DNA of 52,142 nucleotides. Source: Rhizobiaceae bacterium (GTDB taxonomy: Bacteria > Pseudomonadota > Alphaproteobacteria > Rhizobiales > Rhizobiaceae). The stretch spans positions 1 through 52,142 of the forward strand of contig JAHBYY010000027.1 of NCBI GenBank assembly GCA_019635715.1. Direction: 5' to 3'. Below are positions 7,905 through 14,940 of the stretch, piece by piece. The notes below the pieces were generated by a model that saw nothing but the letters and a program-made list of their open reading frames with translations, was not told the origin of the DNA and ran no database searches. Each line of letters begins with the position of its first letter. Position 1 is the first letter of the stretch. A program made the translations under genes and the position numbers.

Positions 7905-8378
7905 ATGCCGCTCGACAGGATCGATGTCGCCATTCTGGACACGCTGCAGAAGGACGGCCGCATCCCCAATGCCGCCCTCTCGGAAAAGGTCGGGCTGTCG
8001 CAGTCCGCCTGTTCGCGCAGGCTCGACAATCTCGAGAAGACCGGTGTCATCCGCGGCTACCACGCGCGGCTGTCGAATGCGGCGCTCGGCCATCAGATGA
8101 CGGCGATCGTCCACATCTCGCTGTCGGGCCAGTTCGAGAAAACGCTGTCGGACTTCGAGGCGGCGATCAAGCGCTGCCCCAACGTCCTGTCGTGCCACCT
8201 GATGTCGGGAGAATACGACTACATCCTGCGCATCGCGGCCAAGGACCTCGTCGACTACGAGCGCATCCACAAGGAATGGCTGTCGGCGATGCCGCATGTG
8301 ACGCGCATCAATTCCTCCTTCGCGCTGCGCGAGATTGTCGATCGCACCTCGATCGGATTGAAGCCGGAGCTTGCCTGA
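7905..8378 (+). CDS. Lrp/AsnC family regulator (probable activator of ald)
   Basis: A 157-residue feast/famine regulator: N-terminal helix-turn-helix (RIDVAILDTLQKDGRIPNAALSEKVGLSQSACSRRL, about 4-40) and a C-terminal RAM domain (TAIVHISL onward) that binds amino acids and oligomerises. MPLDRIDVAILD is the normal family beginning, so the ATG at 7905 is preferred over upstream in-frame starts at 7866 and 7875. It is divergent from ald and very likely its alanine-responsive regulator, as for AldR/AlaR-type proteins. The stop codon TGA is immediately followed by the stop of the convergent cyclo-ligase gene. Confidence 0.9.
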   Translation: MPLDRIDVAILDTLQKDGRIPNAALSEKVGLSQSACSRRLDNLEKTGVIRGYHARLSNAALGHQMTAIVHISLSGQFEKTLSDFEAAIKRCPNVLSCHLMSGEYDYILRIAAKDLVDYERIHKEWLSAMPHVTRINSSFALREIVDRTSIGLKPELA

Positions 8379-8978
8379 TCACGCGTCGCCGGCGATCACC
8401 ACCGCATCCATCGGAATGTCGTGCGGCTGCGGGTGGATGGTCTCGATCTGCTGCCGCCCGTAGCCGACGCCGATGACCAGCGGCTTGCGGGGCAGGGCGG
8501 CGAGGGTACGGTCGAAAAATCCACCGCCATAGCCCAGCCGGTAATTGCCTCTGTCGATGCCGACCACCGGCGCGATGACGACGTCGGGGACGACCGCCTC
8601 GCCGGCCGCCGGAACGGGTATGTTCCATACGCCCTTCTCCAGCCTGTCGCCCGGCGCATAGCGCCTGAACACCAGCGGCGCCGCCTTCTCGACGACGACG
8701 GGAAGGGCGGTCGCACCGCCTCGCAGGTTCACCTCGGCCATCCAGCCGCGCAGGTCCGGCTCGCCGCGGAACGGCCAGTAGAGGCTGACGATGCGTCCGC
8801 CCAGGGGACCGATCGCCTCGTCGAGGCCTGCTGCGATCTTCGCCGAGAGGGCTGCCCGCACGTCGGCGGGAATGGCCAGCCGCGCCTCGATGAGCCGGGT
8901 GCGCTCGGCCCGCCGCCATTGCGCGACATCCGCCCATTGCTGCGATCGGGGTCGTGTCGCGCTGCCATGCTCGGTCAT
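8379..8978 (-). CDS. 5-formyltetrahydrofolate cyclo-ligase
   Basis: A 199-residue ATP-dependent enzyme that turns 5-formyl-THF into 5,10-methenyl-THF (ygfA/MTHFS family). The diagnostic C-terminal motif is present as NYRLGYGGGFFDRTL, followed by GVGYGRQQIETIHPQPHDIP. The start at 8978 (MTEHGSATRPRSQQ) gives usual length; longer in-frame starts reach into upstream non-coding sequence. It ends directly against the convergent Lrp gene: the shared bases TGATCA hold both stop codons. Upstream, a 176-base gap separates it from phrB and contains a rod-like hairpin. Confidence 0.92.
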   Translation of the reverse strand: MTEHGSATRPRSQQWADVAQWRRAERTRLIEARLAIPADVRAALSAKIAAGLDEAIGPLGGRIVSLYWPFRGEPDLRGWMAEVNLRGGATALPVVVEKAAPLVFRRYAPGDRLEKGVWNIPVPAAGEAVVPDVVIAPVVGIDRGNYRLGYGGGFFDRTLAALPRKPLVIGVGYGRQQIETIHPQPHDIPMDAVVIAGDA

Positions 8979-9061
8979 CGTGCCAGATTGATCCGACCTC
9001 GACGCCGCGGCGGTCCCGGAAGCGACATGCCGATGACGCATTGGCGGCATGCGGAGACGAG

Positions 9062-9119
9062 GTGCCAGGCCGGGAGTCGCATCCCGTCCGGACGGTGTGC
9101 GATCGGCGCTGCCAGGCAC
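9062..9119 (-). ncRNA. Candidate structured RNA or hairpin upstream of the cyclo-ligase gene
   Basis: Nested inverted repeats: GTGCC at 9062-9066 with GGCAC at 9115-9119, an inner TCGCA/TGCGA pair, and a central perfect 12-base palindrome CCGTCCGGACGG. The asymmetric unpaired stretches between outer and inner stems make a bubble. 6S RNA genes often lie just upstream of this cyclo-ligase gene in proteobacteria, and the rod with an internal bubble recalls 6S. The long outer closing stem of 6S was not found, so this is only a candidate. Nothing else is seen in 8979-9154. Confidence 0.25.
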
Positions 9120-9154
9120 TGGACGCGCCCGGAAGGCGGCGCAGGGGCGACCTC

Positions 9155-10615
9155 TCAGCCGCCGTTCCTGACCGCGTCGAAGGCTGCCAGGGCGCGGGCG
9201 CGGGCGCGGTCGTGATCGACGAGCGGGTGTGGGTAGGTTTCGCCCAGAACCACGCCGGCGCGCTCCAGTTCGCCCTGCGGCGCAAGCCAGGGCTTGTGCA
9301 GCCATCGGTTCGGCAGTTTTGCGAGTTCCGGTACGAAGCGGCGCACATAGCCGCCGTCGCCGTCGAACTTTTCACCCTGCAGGATCGGGTTGAAGATGCG
9401 GAAATAGGGCGCGGCGTCGGCGCCGGACCCCGCCACCCACTGCCAGTTTGCCGGGTTGCTGGCGGGATCCGCGTCGACCAGCGTATCCCAGAACCAGGAC
9501 TCGCCGTCGCGCCAGTCGATCAGCAGGTGCTTCGACAGGAAGGACGCCGCGATCATGCGGACGCGGTTGTGCATCCAGCCGGTCTGCCAGAGCTGGCGCA
9601 TGCCGGCGTCGACGATCGGGTATCCGGTGCGGCCGTGCTGCCATGCCTTGAGGGACGGGCCGTCGCTTCGCCAGGCAAGGCGGTCGAAGCGATCGTTGAA
9701 GTTGGCCTCATGCAGGTCCGGCTTATGGAAGAGCAGGTGGTTGCAGAACTCGCGCCAGGCGATCTCCTTGCGGAACTTGTCGGCGCCCGATCGCGGGTTC
9801 GCGCCGCGGTGCCGGTTGAGGGCGGCGAGGATCTGGTAGGGCGTGATCTCGCCGAAGGCCAGATGCGGCGACAGCCGCGACGTCGACTCGCCGTCCGGCA
9901 TGTCGCGCCCCGCCTCATAGAAATCGATGCGGTGGTCGAGGAAGCCGGCGAGGCGTTGCCATGCGCCGGTTTCGCCGGGCACCCAGGTGTCGCGAAGCCC
10001 GCCGGCCCAGTCCGGGCGGCGCGGCAGAAGATCGAGGGATTGCAGGGAAAGGCTTTCGATCCGGCCGCGATACTCCTTGAGACGGCCGGGGGCATCGACC
10101 GGATCGCGGGGTTCGCCGGCCGCGGCGACCGCCCGCTGAAACGGCGTGTAGACGCGATACGAGGTGCCGGTCGAGGTCTTGAGCAAGGACGGCTCGTGCA
10201 GCAAGGCGCCGTCGAAGCTGGTCGCCTCCAAACCCGCCCCACGCAGCGTGTCCTTCAGGACCGTGTCCGCCCGTGTGGCCGGCGGATCGTAGCGCCGGTT
10301 CCAGTAGACCGCCCGCGCTCCGGTCGCCGCGACCAGATCCATCGCTTGCGCCGCCATCGCGCCGCGGCGAAGGACCAGCGGCGCGCCGAGATCGGCAAGC
10401 GCTGCCGACAGCGCCGCGAGCGAGTGGTGCAGCCACCAGTCCGAAGCGCGGCCCGGCTTCCGGCCCTCGTTTTCCGTCCTGTCGTCGACAAACACCGCAA
10501 CGACCGGCCTGCCGGTATCGGCCGCGGCGGCCAGCGCCCGGTTGTCGGCAAGGCGCAGGTCGCGCCGGAACAGCACGATGACCGGCGCCTCGTCTCTATC
10601 GATTTTTGCAATCAT
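9155..10615 (-). CDS. phrB: Deoxyribodipyrimidine photolyase (CPD photolyase class I)
   Basis: A 486-residue flavoprotein that repairs UV pyrimidine dimers with blue light. The N-terminal antenna-binding domain starts IVLFRRDLRLADNRAL. The C-terminal FAD domain shows GYPIVDAGMRQLWQTGWMHN, RMIAASFLSKHLLIDWRDGE and DADPASNPANWQW, the conserved FAD and DNA-binding blocks including the Trp-rich electron-transfer region. Length and motif order are normal. ATG at 10613-10615. The stop is 176 bases before the cyclo-ligase start, so the two may be co-transcribed through the hairpin at 9062-9119. Confidence 0.95.
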   Translation of the reverse strand: MIAKIDRDEAPVIVLFRRDLRLADNRALAAAADTGRPVVAVFVDDRTENEGRKPGRASDWWLHHSLAALSAALADLGAPLVLRRGAMAAQAMDLVAATGARAVYWNRRYDPPATRADTVLKDTLRGAGLEATSFDGALLHEPSLLKTSTGTSYRVYTPFQRAVAAAGEPRDPVDAPGRLKEYRGRIESLSLQSLDLLPRRPDWAGGLRDTWVPGETGAWQRLAGFLDHRIDFYEAGRDMPDGESTSRLSPHLAFGEITPYQILAALNRHRGANPRSGADKFRKEIAWREFCNHLLFHKPDLHEANFNDRFDRLAWRSDGPSLKAWQHGRTGYPIVDAGMRQLWQTGWMHNRVRMIAASFLSKHLLIDWRDGESWFWDTLVDADPASNPANWQWVAGSGADAAPYFRIFNPILQGEKFDGDGGYVRRFVPELAKLPNRWLHKPWLAPQGELERAGVVLGETYPHPLVDHDRARARALAAFDAVRNGG

Positions 10616-10672
10616 CGCGGGTGTGCGGGGGCTGCCGAATTAAACATGATCGAAACTGTTTTGGTGCAATGC

Positions 10673-10701
10673 TTGTCCACTCCGTCTGCCGGGCGCACAA
10701 T
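10673..10701 (+). promoter_or_regulatory. Sigma70-like promoter of the 44-codon gene
   Basis: TTGTCC at 10673-10678 and CACAAT at 10696-10701 are spaced by 17 bases and lie about 78 bases before the small gene at 10779. The call rests on spacing and similarity to -35/-10 boxes only. Confidence 0.35.
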
Positions 10702-10778
10702 TTGGCCCTGGCAGATGTATCGGCCCCCGCCGCTTCAAGCGCATTCGGTTTGCGGGAGCCCCAAACAATGGATCGCAC

Positions 10779-10913
10779 ATGCGCTACGTCATCGGTGTCT
10801 GCATCCTGACCGGCCTCATCGTATGGGACGGAGTCTATTACGACGGCCGGTACCTCGACGGATCAATCAAGATGGTGAAACACATGCTGGATTCCGTCGT
10901 CCGGATGGTCTGA
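10779..10913 (+). CDS. Small membrane-type protein, 44 residues
   Basis: A short frame coding for MRYVIGVCILTGLIVWDGVY, then YDGRYLDGSIKMVKHMLDSVV and a short end. A hydrophobic N-terminal helix of about 15 residues (2-16) is followed by an aromatic patch (WDGVYYDGRY) and an amphipathic helix. This resembles, from memory, short conserved rhizobial hypothetical proteins with a VWDxxYNxxxY-type pattern. Codon use is GC-biased like the neighbours. The start has only a weak GGA upstream, so translation is inferred. Function unknown; probably inner-membrane associated. Confidence 0.55.
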   Translation: MRYVIGVCILTGLIVWDGVYYDGRYLDGSIKMVKHMLDSVVRMV

Positions 10914-11026
10914 GCGGCTCGCCATGCGACATTTTGGCGGCGTCGCGCCGGCGCCGCCCGCCGGGATTGAAGCCTGAGGAACTGCTGCCTAGAAGGTTTC
11001 CGCGCGTTCGGCAGCGGAGTTTGGAA

Positions 11027-11317
11027 TTGATCCGGCACATCGTCTTCTTCACGGCCCGCGATTCCCATGACGTGGAAGCGATCCGGAATGGCCTTGCCCG
11101 GCTGGCGGACATTCCGCACTCGACCGTCTTCGAGGTCACCGGCAACGCCAAGGTCGACCTGTTCGCCAACCAGATCGACGTCGTCGTCTATGCCGAGTTC
11201 GCCAGCGAGGCCGAACTCGCGGCCTACAAGGCCCATCCCATCTATGCCGACGTCACGCGCAAGGTGCGCCCGCTGCGCGACCTGCGCTTTTCCGCCGACA
11301 TCGTCGCCGCGGGTTAA
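11027..11317 (+). CDS. Dabb (stress-responsive alpha/beta barrel) domain protein
   Basis: A 96-residue dimeric ferredoxin-like domain: starts IRHIVFFTARD, contains FEVTGNAKVDLFANQIDVVVYAEFASEAELAAYKAHPIYADV, the normal Dabb sequence with the H-P pair before the last helix. I chose the TTG at 11027, which has GGAG at 11016-11019 and puts Met directly before the first strand. Family members are small cytosolic proteins of diverse or unknown activity. The stop TAA lies inside a TTAA-N6-TTAA sequence. Confidence 0.8.
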   Translation: MIRHIVFFTARDSHDVEAIRNGLARLADIPHSTVFEVTGNAKVDLFANQIDVVVYAEFASEAELAAYKAHPIYADVTRKVRPLRDLRFSADIVAAG

Positions 11318-11565
11318 GTTTCGTTAAGGTCGTACATGCACGGATTGTTGATGAGCCGGGCGTAGCGTTTGGGAACCGAGGGGGAAATCCGGCGTTTGGC
11401 GGACGGAGCTTTCCCTCAGGGAAAGTCCGGTGTCACAAAAGCGTTATGCTATCCGTGGCAGAGAATGGGTGCAGGCTAGGAGATCGAGTCAGACAAGAGA
11501 CAGGTTGCCGTGCCTGAATGGAGTTCTTTCCCGCATTGGTTTCGGGTAGGGCTGAAGAGGCTGAA

Positions 11566-11856
11566 ATGGTAGGCTTGGAAGTCGTAACGATCGAGTTGAA
11601 GGCGCTTGTCGGCGCCGGTGTTCATTTTTCCCCCGCCGAGGCGCAGGACTGGGCCGGGCGGGCATCCGGCTTCATCGCCGAAGAAGACATCCGCGATTTC
11701 ATGCATGACGAGTTGATGGTCGCACTGGCAAGCAATGCCTATGTGTCGCTGGCCGACCATGACGGCGAGCTGATGGTCGCCCAGTTGAATGCCCTCAAGG
11801 TGCTCGGCCGCATCGAGGGGATCGTCCGGGGCCGCTACGTCTGGAAGGCGCGATAG
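11566..11856 (+). CDS. Conserved-looking hypothetical protein
   Basis: A 96-residue protein I cannot assign. It seems mostly helical with an acidic middle (SGFIAEEDIRDFMHDELMVAL) and a basic C-terminus (GIVRGRYVWKAR). The ATG at 11566 has GAAGAGG at 11554-11560, 5 bases upstream. An in-frame ATG at 11518 would add 16 residues but has no ribosome site. It is monocistronic: a 248-base upstream gap and a strong terminator at 11898-11920 enclose it. Confidence 0.65.
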   Translation: MVGLEVVTIELKALVGAGVHFSPAEAQDWAGRASGFIAEEDIRDFMHDELMVALASNAYVSLADHDGELMVAQLNALKVLGRIEGIVRGRYVWKAR

Positions 11857-11897
11857 CGCCCTCCGGGAGGGAACCAGACTTTCGAACGATCGACCGA

Positions 11898-11920
11898 CCT
11901 GGCTGACGCCGGGTTTTTTT
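11898..11920 (+). terminator. Rho-independent terminator
   Basis: CCTGGC at 11898-11903, loop TGAC, GCCGGG at 11908-11913 form a 6-bp stem (one G-U), followed by seven T at 11914-11920. It ends the plus-strand hypothetical gene just before the convergent Lrp regulator. Confidence 0.85.
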
Positions 11921-11930
11921 GTCCCCGAAT

Positions 11931-12407
11931 TCAGCGTCCGGCGATCGGGAGCACGTTGGAATGCTTCACCTGGCCGAGTGAAAAGCTCGATTCGATCGAC
12001 GCCACACCTTCCAGCCGGGTGAGTTTCTGCTTCAGGAATGCCTCATAGGCCGGCAGATCCTTGACGACGATGCGCAGCAGATAGTCCCGCTGGCCGGTCA
12101 TCAGGTAGCACTCGACGATCTCGGGCCAGCGGGCGACGGCGGCCTGGAAGCGGTCGAGCTCCTCTTCGCGCTGGCGCTCAAGCTTGATCGAGGCAAACAC
12201 CGAGATCGGCAGCCCGATCTTCTCCTGGTCGAGAACGGCGACGTAGCCGCGGATCACCCCGGCCTGTTCGAGCAGGCGCACGCGCCGTGCCGCCGGAGAG
12301 GGGGAGAGCCCGGCCTTCTCGCCGAGCTGTTCGACGGTCAGCCGCGAGTCGCGCTGCAGCGCGTCGAGAATGCGGACATCGATCTCGTCGAATTCATGCC
12401 GTGGCAC
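11931..12407 (-). CDS. Lrp/AsnC family regulator of the E1-like gene
   Basis: A 158-residue feast/famine regulator with HTH at about 7-45 (IDVRILDALQRDSRLTVEQLGEKAGLSPSPAARRVRLLEQAGVI) and a RAM effector domain (PISVFASIKLERQ onward). The start is the GTG at 12407; no better in-frame start exists before the HTH. It is divergent from the 800-residue E1-like gene with a perfect dyad (12432-12448) between them, so it is likely a local, self-regulating switch. The Pseudomonas putida mdeR-mdeB pair (Lrp type with an E1-like dehydrogenase next to methionine gamma-lyase) is a known parallel, but no lyase is present here. Confidence 0.9.
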   Translation of the reverse strand: MPRHEFDEIDVRILDALQRDSRLTVEQLGEKAGLSPSPAARRVRLLEQAGVIRGYVAVLDQEKIGLPISVFASIKLERQREEELDRFQAAVARWPEIVECYLMTGQRDYLLRIVVKDLPAYEAFLKQKLTRLEGVASIESSFSLGQVKHSNVLPIAGR

Positions 12408-12431
12408 GATTCACCTGTGCTGCCTGTCGAA

Positions 12432-12448
12432 TTGGCTCATCGAGCCAA
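12432..12448. promoter_or_regulatory. Lrp-type operator in the divergent promoter
   Basis: TTGGCTC at 12432-12438 and GAGCCAA at 12442-12448 form a perfect 7-bp dyad around ATC. It lies 24 bases from the regulator start and 80 bases from the E1-like start, a position suited to control of both. Confidence 0.6.
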
Positions 12449-12528
12449 ATTGCTCGTATCGTCCAATCGCAAATAGCCACATTCCCCAAATCTGGCAATC
12501 TAAACTCGCCCCATCCAGGGAGTAAGCC

Positions 12529-14931
12529 ATGCCTGCCAGCGATCCGCGTCTGTCGTATCTCGCCGACCTCGAGCGCAAGGCGCTCTGGCTCTCGACCTGG
12601 ACGATCCACAACGCCAACCATCTTCGCGACAACGAGGACGGGCTGAAGATCGGCGGGCACCAGGCATCCTCGGCGTCGCTCGCTACCTTGATGACGGCGC
12701 TCTACTTCGCCGTGCTGCGGCCGGAGGATCGCGTCGCGGTCAAGCCGCATGCCAGCCCGATCTTCCATGCGATCCAATATCTGTTCGGCAACCAGACGCG
12801 CGACAAGCTCGAGGCGTTCCGGGCCTACAAGGGCGCGCAGTCCTATCCGTCGCGCACCAAGGACGTCGACGATGTCGACTTCTCGACCGGGTCGGTCGGG
12901 CTCGGCGTGGCGCAGACGCTCTTCTCCTCCCTGGTGCAGGACTACATCCACGCCAAGGGCTGGTCCGGCGGTCGCCCGGAGGGCCGCATGGTGGCGCTGG
13001 TCGGCGATGCGGAGATGGACGAGGGCAACATCTTCGAGGCGCTGCTGGAGGGCTGGAAGCACGGTCTGCGCAACACCTGGTGGGTGGTCGACTACAACCG
13101 CCAGAGCCTGGATGCCGTGGTGCGCGAAGGGCTGTGGGAGCGCTTCGAGAGCGTGTTCCGCAATTTCGGCTGGGACGTCGTGGTGCTGAAATATGGCCGG
13201 CTGCTGGAGGAGGCGTTCGCCGAGCCGGGTGGCGAGAGGCTGCGCGAATGGATCGACGCCTGCCCGAACCAGCTCTATTCGGCGCTGACCTTCCAGGGCG
13301 GTGCGGCCTGGCGCAAACGGCTGCTCGACGATGCGGGCGACCAGGGAGACTTCTCCAAGCTGGTCGAAAGCCGATCGGACGAGGAGCTGGCGCGGCTGAT
13401 GACCAATCTCGGCGGCCACGACATGCCGTCGATCCTCGAAGCGTTCGAAGCGGCGCGCCTGCACGACCGGCCGACCTGCTTCATCGCCTATACGATCAAG
13501 GGATTCGGCCTGCCGCTCGCCGGCCACAAGGACAATCATGCCGGCCTGATGACCGCTACCCAGGTGGAAGGCCTGCGCGGCGCCATGAAGGTGCGGCCGG
13601 GGCGCGAGTGGGAGCTGTTCGAGGGCATGCAGACCCCGGCGGCGGAGATGCAGGCTTTCCTGGCGAAGGCGCCGTTCATGGCGAAGGGCAGGCGCCGCTA
13701 CGCTGCCGCGCCGGTCCCGGTGCCGGAGGCGCTGCCGGTGCCGGCACAGCCGGTGATGTCGACCCAGCAGGGTTTCGGTCTGCTGATGCACGAGATCGGC
13801 AAGAGCGATCTGCCTCTGGCGGACCGCATCGTCACCACCTCGCCGGACGTTACCGTCTCGACCAATCTCGGCGCCTGGGTCAATCGCCGCGGCCTCTTCG
13901 CCAAGCAGGCGATGGCCGACCTGTTCCGCAAGGAGCGGATCCCGTCGACCTTCAACTGGGAATTCTCGCAGGCCGGCCAGCACATGGAACTCGGCATCGC
14001 CGAGATGAACCTGTTCCTCATGCTGTCCGCCCTCGGTCTGACGCACTCCATCCACGGCGAGCGGCTGATTCCGGTCGGCACGCTCTACGACCCGTTCATC
14101 GAGCGCGGGCTCGATGCGCTGAACTACGCCTGCTACCAGGATGCCCGCTTCATCCTCGTCGCCACCCCGTCGGGCGTGACCCTGGCGCCGGAAGGCGGCG
14201 CGCACCAGTCGATCGCCACGCCGCTGATCGGCATGGCGCAGGACGGTCTGGCCAGCTTCGAGCCCGCCTATGTCGACGAACTGGCGACGATCCTGCGCTT
14301 CGCCTTCGACTACGTGCAGCGCTCCGGCGATGCCGAGCGCGATCCGGCGAGCTGGCTGCGCGACGCCTCCGGCGGCTCGATCTACCTGCGGCTGTCGACA
14401 AGGCCGCTCGACCAGCCGACGCGCAAGATCGATGCCGCGATGGCCGAGGACGTGGTCAACGGCGCCTACTGGATGCGCGAGCCGGGGCCGAACGCGGAAA
14501 TCGTCATCGCCTATACGGGCGCGCTGGCTCCGGAGGCGATCAACGCGGTCGGGCTGCTCGCCGAGGACCGCCGCGACATCGGGCTGCTCGCCGTGACCTC
14601 CGCGGATCGCCTCAACGCCGGCTGGACGGCGGCGCAGGCAGCCCGCGAGCAGGGCAAGGGACATGCGCTGAGCCATGTCGAGCGGCTGCTGAGGAGCGTG
14701 CCGCGCAACTGCGCCCTGGTGACAGTCGTCGACGGGCATCCGGCGACCCTCGGCTGGCTCGGTTCGGTCTGGGGCCACCGCACGCGGTCGCTGGGCGTCG
14801 AGCATTTCGGCCAGACCGGCACGATCGCCGACCTCTACCGCCACTACGGCATCGACACGCGCGGCATCGTGATGGCCGCCCAGGCGATGGCGCCCGGCCG
14901 GCCGGTCCGGCATCTTCACCTGGTGTCGTGA
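12529..14931 (+). CDS. Pyruvate-dehydrogenase-E1-like / transketolase-family enzyme (MdeB-like)
   Basis: An 800-residue thiamine-diphosphate enzyme of the fused, AceE-like E1 type. The ThDP/Mg motif is GDAEMDEGN at 159-167 ending at N190 (VVDYN). A transketolase pyrimidine domain follows (NWEFSQAGQHMELGIAEMN), then a C-terminal domain (ITYTGA-like IAYTGALAPEAI). AceE from E. coli is about 890 residues, so this is shorter and matches a side family, including MdeB of Pseudomonas, that oxidises or decarboxylates 2-oxo acids such as 2-oxobutyrate. No E2/E3 genes lie nearby. The start at 12529 has AGGGAG 7 bases upstream. Its divergent Lrp neighbour suggests control by an amino acid. Plain transketolase is unlikely. 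Confidence 0.8.
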   Translation: MPASDPRLSYLADLERKALWLSTWTIHNANHLRDNEDGLKIGGHQASSASLATLMTALYFAVLRPEDRVAVKPHASPIFHAIQYLFGNQTRDKLEAFRAYKGAQSYPSRTKDVDDVDFSTGSVGLGVAQTLFSSLVQDYIHAKGWSGGRPEGRMVALVGDAEMDEGNIFEALLEGWKHGLRNTWWVVDYNRQSLDAVVREGLWERFESVFRNFGWDVVVLKYGRLLEEAFAEPGGERLREWIDACPNQLYSALTFQGGAAWRKRLLDDAGDQGDFSKLVESRSDEELARLMTNLGGHDMPSILEAFEAARLHDRPTCFIAYTIKGFGLPLAGHKDNHAGLMTATQVEGLRGAMKVRPGREWELFEGMQTPAAEMQAFLAKAPFMAKGRRRYAAAPVPVPEALPVPAQPVMSTQQGFGLLMHEIGKSDLPLADRIVTTSPDVTVSTNLGAWVNRRGLFAKQAMADLFRKERIPSTFNWEFSQAGQHMELGIAEMNLFLMLSALGLTHSIHGERLIPVGTLYDPFIERGLDALNYACYQDARFILVATPSGVTLAPEGGAHQSIATPLIGMAQDGLASFEPAYVDELATILRFAFDYVQRSGDAERDPASWLRDASGGSIYLRLSTRPLDQPTRKIDAAMAEDVVNGAYWMREPGPNAEIVIAYTGALAPEAINAVGLLAEDRRDIGLLAVTSADRLNAGWTAAQAAREQGKGHALSHVERLLRSVPRNCALVTVVDGHPATLGWLGSVWGHRTRSLGVEHFGQTGTIADLYRHYGIDTRGIVMAAQAMAPGRPVRHLHLVS

Positions 14932-14940
14932 TCGGCGGAC

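Noticed and set aside
8954-11317. A 787-codon plus-strand open frame covering photolyase antisense and ending in the Dabb gene
   Set aside because: Only the last 96 codons have protein-like sequence and a ribosome site; the rest mirrors phrB.
12394-14919. An 841-codon minus-strand frame antisense to the E1-like gene
   Set aside because: Composition is that of a shadow frame and the opposite strand codes for a clear ThDP enzyme.
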